This document shows positions 58,352-64,000 of a stretch of DNA of 64,000 nt, piece after piece. The stretch lies in NCBI RefSeq assembly GCF_000423885.1, contig NZ_AUIV01000013.1:55349-119348 (forward strand). Direction: 5' to 3'. The stretch's first letter is position 1; each line of letters opens with the position of its first letter. This DNA comes from Thermomonas fusca DSM 15424. GTDB taxonomy: Bacteria; Pseudomonadota; Gammaproteobacteria; Xanthomonadales; Xanthomonadaceae. Under the pieces are notes generated by a model that was given only the letters and a program-made list of their open reading frames with translations, was not told where the DNA came from and made no database searches. The position numbers were made by a program, and so were the translations under genes.

Positions 58352-59733
58352 CGCGCATCCCCCAGGCCAACACGCTCCAGGTGCTCCGGCACGCGCGCAT
58401 GCCAGCCCAGCTCGCGCTCTACGCGTCCGCGCAGCGTATCGGCCGCATCCGGTTCGCCATGGGTGAGGTAGACCATGCGCGGGGCGGACGGCGCGGTGCG
58501 CATCCAGTCCAGCAGCTCCCCGGCGTCGGCGTGGCCGGAGAAGCCTTCCAGCTGCACCACTTCGGCGCGGATGGAAATTTCCCGGCCGAACATGCGCAAC
58601 GTGCGCTTTCCTGCCGCCAGCGCGGCGCCGCGTGTTCCGCCGGCCTGGTAACCCGCGAGCAGGATTGCGTTGCGGTCGTCTGATCCGAACGCCTCGATGT
58701 GGTGCAGCACGCGCCCGCCGGTGATCATGCCGCTGGCCGAGATGATGATCATCGGGCCGCGCTGTCGGTTGAGCGCCTTCGACTCTTCTACAGTGTTGAC
58801 GAAGGTGGCCACGTCGAACATCCGCTGGCAGTCCTCGTCGGACACGTGGTGCTCGGAGTGGTGGTCGTGGTAGTGCCTGGTGGCGTTGATCGCCATCGGG
58901 CTGTTGAGGTAGACCGGGACGCGGGGAATCTCCTGCCGCTCACGCAGCCGGGCGATGTGAAGCATGAGCGCCTGGGCGCGGCCGATGGCAAAGGCGGGGA
59001 TGACGATCACGCCCCCACGGGCAGCGACGCGGCGGATGATGGGGGCCAGCTCCGCCTCCTGGTCGATCGGAACGTGTTCCCGATTGCCATATGTGGATTC
59101 GCAGACCAGTACGTCACAGGCGGGCAGGGGCGTCGGCGGATTCATCAGCGACTCCTGTTGCCGGCCCAGGTCGCCACTGAAGTGCAGGCGCTGGCCTTGC
59201 ACGTCCAGGCTGACGTGGGCGGCGCCCAGGATATGGCCGGCGGGATGGAAACGGACTGTGAAGCCGGGCGCGACCTCGATGTCCCGCTCGTAGTCATTCC
59301 CCTTGAGCTGCTTCAGGCTGCGACGGGCGTCGTCTTCTGTGTAGAGCGGTCGCGGCTCCTTGTGCTTCGAGTAGCCCTTGCGTGCGGCGTACTTCGCCTC
59401 CTCTTCGAGCAGGTGTCCGCTATCGGGGAGCAGCAGGCCACACAGGGCGACGCTGCCGTGGGTGCAGTGGATCCGCCCGCGGAACCCCTGTTTGACCAGT
59501 GCGGGCAGGTAGCCCGAATGATCCAGGTGGGCGTGGGTCAGGACGACCGCGTCGATCGAAGACGGCTCAACGGGAAACGGAGCCCAGTTGCGTTCGCGCA
59601 GTTGCTTGTAGCCCTGGAACAGGCCGCAGTCGACCAGCACGCGCTGGCCATTGGCCTCGACCAGATAGCGCGAGCCGGTGACCGTGCCCGCGGCGCCGAG
59701 GAATTGCAGGGTGGGGCTGGTTTCGTTGTTCAT
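58348..59733 (-). CDS. Metallo-beta-lactamase/beta-CASP RNase-like protein
   Basis: A 461-aa soluble hydrolase. The zinc motif THAHLDHSG (66-74) is followed by PAGHILGAAHVSL and FSGDLGRQQESLMN, with the beta-CASP insert (about 190-380; FAIGRAQALMLHIARL, MIIISASGMITGGRVLHHI). The final SGHADAGELLDW and LTHGEPDAADTLR complete the site. Family members are RNA endo/exonucleases. Its coupling to the AMP-phosphorylase gene suggests RNA is degraded to nucleotides for salvage. The start is ATG 59733; the frame extends upstream inside the ATPase gene but without family sequence. Confidence 0.92.
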   Translation of the reverse strand: MNNETSPTLQFLGAAGTVTGSRYLVEANGQRVLVDCGLFQGYKQLRERNWAPFPVEPSSIDAVVLTHAHLDHSGYLPALVKQGFRGRIHCTHGSVALCGLLLPDSGHLLEEEAKYAARKGYSKHKEPRPLYTEDDARRSLKQLKGNDYERDIEVAPGFTVRFHPAGHILGAAHVSLDVQGQRLHFSGDLGRQQESLMNPPTPLPACDVLVCESTYGNREHVPIDQEAELAPIIRRVAARGGVIVIPAFAIGRAQALMLHIARLRERQEIPRVPVYLNSPMAINATRHYHDHHSEHHVSDEDCQRMFDVATFVNTVEESKALNRQRGPMIIISASGMITGGRVLHHIEAFGSDDRNAILLAGYQAGGTRGAALAAGKRTLRMFGREISIRAEVVQLEGFSGHADAGELLDWMRTAPSAPRMVYLTHGEPDAADTLRGRVERELGWHARVPEHLERVGLGDAR

Positions 59734-59755
59734 GGGTGCTCCTGTGGGTTGACGG

Positions 59756-62149
59756 CTACGCTGCGGCATTGGCGGAGGTAGATGAGGGAACCGCGTCGTT
59801 GCGCGGGGCCAGCCGAACACGGCGCAGCAGTAGTGCGTTGACCGCCACGATGACCGAGCTTCCGGACATCGACAGCGCGGCGATCTCGGGCGACAGCACG
59901 AACGGATAGAGCACGCCGGCAGCCAGCGGAAACGCCAGGACGTTGTAACCCACGGCCCAGCCCAGGTTCTGGTGCATCTTGCGCAGGGTGGCGTGGGCGA
60001 TGGTGGTCGCGCGAACGACGTCATAGGGGTCGCTATGCATGAGTACGACGTCCGCGCTTTCGATCGCGACGTCGGTGCCGGCGCCGATCGCAAAGCCCAC
60101 GTCGGCCTGGGTCAGCGCCGGTGCGTCATTGATGCCGTCGCCCACCATGCCGACCTTGAGGCCCTGCGACTGCAGCTTGATGACCTCGTCGGACTTGCCG
60201 CCAGGCAACACGTCTGCCAGTACGATGTCGATCCCCAGATCCTGCGCCACGCGTTCGGCGGTGGGGCGATTGTCGCCGGTGATCATCGCCACTTTGATGT
60301 TGCGACGATGCAGTTCGTCGATGGCGGCGCGCGAGGTCTCGCGGATCGCGTCGGCAATTGCGAAGAAGCCCGCAAGCTCGCCGCCTACCCCTGCATAGAT
60401 CACGGTGCGGCCGGCGCCGGTAAGGCGCGCGGCCTCCGCTTCCAGCACGGATAGATCGATTCCGTGTTCGACCATCAGGATGCGATTGCCCAGCAGGACC
60501 TGCACCCCGTCAACCACCCCGGTGGCGCCCTGGCCGTCGATGTTGGTGAAGGCCGTAGCGCGTTCGGCTGCCGGACCGGCGCGCTTGAGGATCGCTTGCG
60601 CCAGCGGGTGCTCCGAATGCGCCTCGACCGCAGCGGCCGTGGCCAGTAGCCGCTCCTGCGTCCAGCCCGGTGCGACCGCCATGTCGACCACCTCCGGTGC
60701 ACCGACCGTCAGGGTTCCAGTCTTGTCAAAGATCACAACGTCCAGCCGGGCGCTCTTCTCGATGGCTTCGGCGTGTTTGAACAGAATGCCGTGTCGAGCG
60801 CCCAGGCCCGTGCCGATCATGATCGCCATCGGGGTGGCCAAACCCAGTGCGTCGGGACAGGCAATGACGAAGACGGTGATCGTCAGCGTGAGCGCGAACA
60901 TGAGCGGCTGTCCCAGCCACCAGAACCAGACCGCGAAGGTCAGCAGCCCGATCACGATCGCGGCCAGCACCAGCCACTGCGAAGCGCGGTCGGCGAGCAG
61001 TTGCGCAGGCGCCTTGGAGTTCTGTGCGGTCTGGACCAGCTTGATGATCTGCGCCAGCGCGGTATCGCTGCCGATCTTGGTGGCGGTGTAGGCAAATGCA
61101 CCGCTCTTGTTGATCGATCCGCCGACAACGGAGGCCCCTGGGTCTTTGCGCACGGGCATCGACTCGCCGGTCAGCATGGATTCGTCGACCTGGGAGCTGC
61201 CTTCAGCGACGGTGCCGTCGACGGGGATCTTCGCCCCCGGCCGCACCACGACGATATCGCCGACCAGGACTTCGGCGGTCGGGATGTCGAGCTCCTGTCC
61301 GTCACGGCGCACCACCGCGCGGGGCGGGGACAGCTTCAACAACGCCTTCATCGCGTCCGAAGCGCCGGCGCGTGCCCGCATCTCGAGCCAGTGGCCGAGC
61401 AGGACGAAGGTCAGCAGGACCGCCGAGGCCTCGTAGAAGTTCGGTCCGTCGAAGAAGAACGTCGACGCGATGCTGAACCCGTAGCCGGTGCCCACGCTCA
61501 GCAGCACCAGCACCGCCATGTCCAGCACGCCGCGGCGCAGCGAACGAATCGCCGCACTGAAGAACGGCCAGCCCGGATACAGCACGGCGCCGGTCGCCAG
61601 CAGGAACAACCAGACGTTCTCGCGCAGTCCAAACGGCACCGGCGGCGGCTCCATCAGGCCGCCCATGGGCGACCACACGAATACCGGGATCGCGAAGGCG
61701 AGAGCGACCAGGAAGCGGCGGCCCATGTCGCGCGCCGCGGCGTGCAGATCGCTGCCGTGGTTCATGCCCGCATGGGCGTCGTGACCCCCGGCATCCTTGG
61801 CGTCATCGCCGTGGCCGGCGTGGGCGTCGGCAGGGTGCTCCGCGGTGGTACCCGGTCCGTGCCGGGCATGCGCAGCGTGGGCGTGCGCGCCTGCGCCCGG
61901 GCCGGCAGCGGGCATCGAGGCGTCGCATTGGAAGCCGCAGTCGCGGATCGCGGTGGCGACCGCGCCCGACGACAGGCGGGCCGGGTCGTAGGACACCTGC
62001 AGGGTCGCGGTGGCGAAATTCGCGATGGTGGCGTTGACTCCGGGCAACGCGGCTACGGCCCTCTCCAGCGTGCGCGCGCAGCCGGCACTCACCATGTCGC
62101 CGATGGGCCAGGTGCGCGTGCGCACTGGCGGTTCGTGGACGTGTGTCAT
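59756..62149 (-). CDS. P1B-type heavy-metal ATPase with CPD motif
   Basis: A 797-aa inner-membrane pump. The N-terminal HMA-like fold (about 10-75) has MVSAGCARTLERAV, so the first Cys of CxxC is missing. A His-rich segment follows (about 88-136). The TM6 motif is CPD (431-433, in IACPDALGLATP) instead of CPC, CPH or SPC. The catalytic DKTGT has D475, with MLTGES and GDGINDAPAL intact. YN in TM7 and MSGSS in TM8 resemble Cu(I) pumps. It is therefore an active ATPase with uncertain metal. ATGA overlap with the methyltransferase-like gene upstream; the RNase gene follows after 22 bp. Confidence 0.92.
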   Translation of the reverse strand: MTHVHEPPVRTRTWPIGDMVSAGCARTLERAVAALPGVNATIANFATATLQVSYDPARLSSGAVATAIRDCGFQCDASMPAAGPGAGAHAHAAHARHGPGTTAEHPADAHAGHGDDAKDAGGHDAHAGMNHGSDLHAAARDMGRRFLVALAFAIPVFVWSPMGGLMEPPPVPFGLRENVWLFLLATGAVLYPGWPFFSAAIRSLRRGVLDMAVLVLLSVGTGYGFSIASTFFFDGPNFYEASAVLLTFVLLGHWLEMRARAGASDAMKALLKLSPPRAVVRRDGQELDIPTAEVLVGDIVVVRPGAKIPVDGTVAEGSSQVDESMLTGESMPVRKDPGASVVGGSINKSGAFAYTATKIGSDTALAQIIKLVQTAQNSKAPAQLLADRASQWLVLAAIVIGLLTFAVWFWWLGQPLMFALTLTITVFVIACPDALGLATPMAIMIGTGLGARHGILFKHAEAIEKSARLDVVIFDKTGTLTVGAPEVVDMAVAPGWTQERLLATAAAVEAHSEHPLAQAILKRAGPAAERATAFTNIDGQGATGVVDGVQVLLGNRILMVEHGIDLSVLEAEAARLTGAGRTVIYAGVGGELAGFFAIADAIRETSRAAIDELHRRNIKVAMITGDNRPTAERVAQDLGIDIVLADVLPGGKSDEVIKLQSQGLKVGMVGDGINDAPALTQADVGFAIGAGTDVAIESADVVLMHSDPYDVVRATTIAHATLRKMHQNLGWAVGYNVLAFPLAAGVLYPFVLSPEIAALSMSGSSVIVAVNALLLRRVRLAPRNDAVPSSTSANAAA

Positions 62150-62811
62150 CGGACTTCTCCCTGGGATGGGGCGGGGCCGCGCCTGCGTCGCGGAATGAAG
62201 GCCGGCACCTGCTGCATGTAGCGGACGTACTCGTCGCCGAAGCGGCCCAGGCAGTCCTTTTCCTCACGGCGCGCCAGGCGGGCATAGGCCCACACGAGCA
62301 CCGGATAGCTGGCGAGTGTGAGCAGCGTGGGCCACTGCAGCAGGAAACCGGTCAGCACCAACACGAAAGCGACGTACTGCGGGTGGCGCATGCGCGCATA
62401 CACGCCGTCTCGGGCCATCCGGCCCTCACGCTGCGCCCGATACAACACTGGCCAGGCGGCCGACAGCAGCCAGAAGCCACCGCCGATCAGGACGAAGCTC
62501 GCCATGTGGAATGGACCAAAATGCGGATTGGCGCGCCAGCCGAACCACATCTCCAGCAGATGGCCCGCGTCATGGCTGAGCCAGTTCACTTGCGGATAAT
62601 TGGCACTGAGCCACCCGCCCAGGACGTACAACGTCAGCGGGAAGCCATACATTTCCGCGAACAGGGCCACGACGAAGGCGGAGAACATCCCGAACCCCCG
62701 CCAGTCCCAGCGGGTCAAGGGCTTGTAGAAGCTCCAGGCGAAGAAGATGAAGAACGCGGTGTTGATGGCGGCCAGCAGCCAAAGGCCGTAGCCGGAGTCG
62801 GGTGCCTGCAT
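62146..62811 (-). CDS. Isoprenylcysteine-methyltransferase-like membrane protein
   Basis: A 221-aa protein with four to five membrane segments. The C-terminal methyltransferase-like motif is GVYARMRHPQYVAFVLVLTG (RHPxY), followed by RREEKDCLGRFGDEYVRYMQ. Bacterial relatives methylate unknown small molecules or lipids. Genes of this family often sit next to P1B ATPases and DUF2933 genes in metal-resistance islands. ATGA overlap with the ATPase; 1-bp gap from the DUF2933 gene. Confidence 0.85.
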   Translation of the reverse strand: MQAPDSGYGLWLLAAINTAFFIFFAWSFYKPLTRWDWRGFGMFSAFVVALFAEMYGFPLTLYVLGGWLSANYPQVNWLSHDAGHLLEMWFGWRANPHFGPFHMASFVLIGGGFWLLSAAWPVLYRAQREGRMARDGVYARMRHPQYVAFVLVLTGFLLQWPTLLTLASYPVLVWAYARLARREEKDCLGRFGDEYVRYMQQVPAFIPRRRRGPAPSQGEVR

Positions 62812-62812
62812 G

Positions 62813-63127
62813 TCAGTGCCCTCCGTTCGAGGTGTCGGACGTTTCGTCGTTCAGTGCCCGCTTGCTACGGCTCTCATGCTGGCCATGGGGTGTGTCGTCG
62901 GCATTGCCGTCGCGCCCATGACTTCCGGAACCTCCATGACCGCCATGCCCCTTGTGCATGAACACATGCATCAAGGGACATAGCAGCAGGATGGCCAGGG
63001 GCAACCAGCGAAGCGTCCCCCCAAGGTGGGCGCGGTGCTCGACGGCGAGATAGAACACGGCCAGCGCCAGGAAGATCCAGAAGACCCAGCGTCGGGAGCC
63101 TGAGGGGGCAGGACTGGAGGCTGTCAT
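62813..63127 (-). CDS. DUF2933-family small membrane protein
   Basis: A 104-aa protein with two membrane segments (about 13-30 and 40-56) and the DUF2933 phrase RWLPLAILLLCPLMHVFMHK. The C-terminal half is His/Gly-rich (GHGGHGGSGSHG), suggesting metal binding. Function is unknown. It is common in copper-resistance clusters. ATGA overlap with the regulator gene upstream. Confidence 0.82.
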   Translation of the reverse strand: MTASSPAPSGSRRWVFWIFLALAVFYLAVEHRAHLGGTLRWLPLAILLLCPLMHVFMHKGHGGHGGSGSHGRDGNADDTPHGQHESRSKRALNDETSDTSNGGH

Positions 63128-63636
63128 GGCAAATTCTCCTCTGTGGGGCGGCGTCCAAGAAGTCGCCGCGGGGTGGACTTGACGAACCCGCCGCCTTCAG
63201 CAGCGGCAACAGATTCGATCAATGCGCAGACATCGTTGCCAGTTGGAATGGAGTCCGGCAGCGAAGCCCAGGCGCGCACGGCATGCTCCATCCGTCCGTG
63301 CATGGCGAGCAGCGTGTCCAGCTGGTGACGGGTGTCGTCGAGCCTGCGCCGGATGATGTCCCGCACGAGCGGGCAGGGACTATGCCGCTGCAGGCTGTGG
63401 CGGATGATTTCCTCGATTTCGGCCAGCGTGAAGCCGAGCTGTTGCGCCGTACGAATGAAGTGCAGGCGCTGGAGCTCCGAAGCCGAGAAGAGCTGATACC
63501 CGCCCTCGGTATGCGTGGCCGCCTGTAGCAGGCCCCGCCGCAGATAGTTGCGCACCACATGCACCGTGACGTCCCCCTGCTGTGCCAGCTGGCGTACCGT
63601 CATCAGCGGCGGCGCTGATTCGTCTTTGCCCGTCAT
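63124..63636 (-). CDS. MerR-family metal-responsive regulator
   Basis: A 170-aa regulator. The helix-turn-helix (about 12-45) is VRQLAQQGDVTVHVVRNYLR, followed by FIRTAQQLGFTLAEIEEII and a dimerisation helix. Two cysteines, C88 (SPCPLV) and C137 (NDVCALI), are candidate metal ligands. It is the first gene of the long coupled operon and overlaps the next gene by four bases, so it should control its own operon. The IS element ends only 34 bp upstream of its ATG, so the native promoter may be lost. Confidence 0.88.
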   Translation of the reverse strand: MTGKDESAPPLMTVRQLAQQGDVTVHVVRNYLRRGLLQAATHTEGGYQLFSASELQRLHFIRTAQQLGFTLAEIEEIIRHSLQRHSPCPLVRDIIRRRLDDTRHQLDTLLAMHGRMEHAVRAWASLPDSIPTGNDVCALIESVAAAEGGGFVKSTPRRLLGRRPTEENLP

Positions 63637-63666
63637 TGGTGCGCTCCCGGAAAGATGCTGATCACG

Positions 63667-64000
63667 CTAGGGAAGGTCTGATCAACACACCCTGAGGCTT
63701 CAATCCTGGGCCACAGAGCAGCTTTTTTGCTTCGTCACCGCCTTTACGCGCCGTTTCCGGCGTTTTCCGGCGGGTTTCCCCGCCTTACAGGCGCACTGAT
63801 CCCGCCGCCGGCAGCAATTGCCGGCGCGCCATCCACAGATTCGACAGGGCGAACAAGGTCTGCACCTGCGCGCTGTTCTTCGCAAGACCGCGATAGCGGA
63901 CCTTGACGTAGCCAAACTGCCGCTTGATCACCCGGAACGGGTGCTCCACCTTCGCCCGCAGGCTGGCCTTGCAGTGCTCCCAGCGCTCGGCATGGCGACG
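63667..64000. mobile_element. IS5-like insertion sequence (one end, runs off the window)
   Basis: The terminus begins GGAAGGTCTGATCAA at 63671, directly after CTAG (63667-63670). CTAG fits the YTAR four-base target of IS5-group elements, and the other end should carry a second copy beyond the window. The element contains the 3' part of a transposase gene and about 115 bp of non-coding end with several short GC-rich inverted repeats. Confidence 0.75.
63785..64000 (-). CDS. IS5-family transposase (C-terminal part)
   Basis: 72 codons read in from the right edge to a TAA at 63785. The visible part has RRHAERWEHCKASLRAKVEH and PFRVIKRQFGYVKVRYRGLA, then KNSAQVQTLFALSNLWMARR. It contains the DDE-domain end with the catalytic E context (VEHPFRVIKRQFG) typical of IS5 transposases. 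The N-terminal part lies outside. It reads in the same direction as the operon behind it, so readthrough is possible. Confidence 0.85.
   Translation of the reverse strand, partial: RRHAERWEHCKASLRAKVEHPFRVIKRQFGYVKVRYRGLAKNSAQVQTLFALSNLWMARRQLLPAAGSVRL

Noticed and set aside
58348..60093. A longer beta-CASP protein starting near 60093
   Set aside because: The extra 120 codons lie inside the downstream end of the ATPase gene and show no family sequence. ATG 59733 gives the normal N-terminus.
1..64000. CRISPR arrays, tRNA and rRNA genes
   Set aside because: No regularly spaced repeats with unique spacers, no cloverleaf-like segments with conserved tRNA boxes and no rRNA-like sequence were seen.

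Overview
The window is high-GC DNA, mostly minus-strand. Gene order and protein sequences point to a gammaproteobacterium of the Xanthomonas/Lysobacter/Luteimonas group (Xanthomonadales). The main reasons are the flagellar gene order, the unit rpoN - single-domain response regulator - fleQ inside the flagellar cluster, and an atypical PilZ gene beside fliD/fliS/fliT. The genus is not decided. I see no rRNA, tRNA or CRISPR array.

Region 1 (1-36.2 kb) is a nearly complete flagellar locus. On the minus strand, in transcription order, it has HD-GYP and degenerate GGDEF-EAL-REC genes, cheV, flgBCDEFGHIJKL, fliC, flaG, fliD, fliS, fliT, pilZ, then rpoN, a response regulator and fleQ, then fliEFGHIJK and fliLMN with the start of fliO at the edge. 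On the plus strand are flgA, flgM, flgN and a sensor kinase, plus one unrelated MFS transporter between fliC and flgL. Four sigma-54 sites with the required GG-N10-GC spacing precede fliL, fliE, flgB and flgA. Sigma-28 (FliA)-type sites precede flgM, fliD, cheV and probably fliC. Both regulators needed for the middle class, RpoN and FleQ, are encoded here, so the hierarchy can be read from the sequence.

Region 2 (36.2-40.6 kb) looks acquired and lower in GC. It holds an orphan sensor kinase with an RsbRD-like N-terminus, an orphan MbcA/ParS-type antitoxin without a toxin, and a mercury-type unit: merR facing merT, merP, a GDCCVFC-family mini-protein and a circularly permuted ATP-grasp protein. 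There is no merA.

Region 3 (40.6-63.7 kb) is a metal/stress/energy island. A long, translationally coupled minus-strand operon starts just inside an IS5-like element at the right edge. Its order is merR-type regulator, DUF2933 protein, isoprenylcysteine-methyltransferase-like protein, P1B ATPase with an unusual CPD motif, beta-CASP RNase, AMP-phosphorylase-like DeoA, PRPP synthase, phosphoketolase, ABC1/UbiB kinase, a frameshifted periplasmic protein, an alpha/beta hydrolase, an MFS transporter, a cyclopropane-fatty-acid synthase and a DUF6629 membrane protein. Beyond it lie an archaeal-type (type II) GAPDH, a cardiolipin synthase on the plus strand, a broken P-type-ATPase/UbiB chimera, a CopB-type ATPase and acetate kinase. 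Together these could turn nucleotide ribose into acetyl phosphate and ATP while exporting metal and remodelling membrane lipids. That pathway is an inference.

The most unusual objects are the ATPase-UbiB fossil (43866-44456), which looks like the scar of a second deleted copy of the main operon; the CPD-motif ATPase with a degenerate metal-binding domain; the merA-less mer unit with an ATP-grasp enzyme; and the non-catalytic GGDEF-EAL-REC protein with a convergent candidate kinase.
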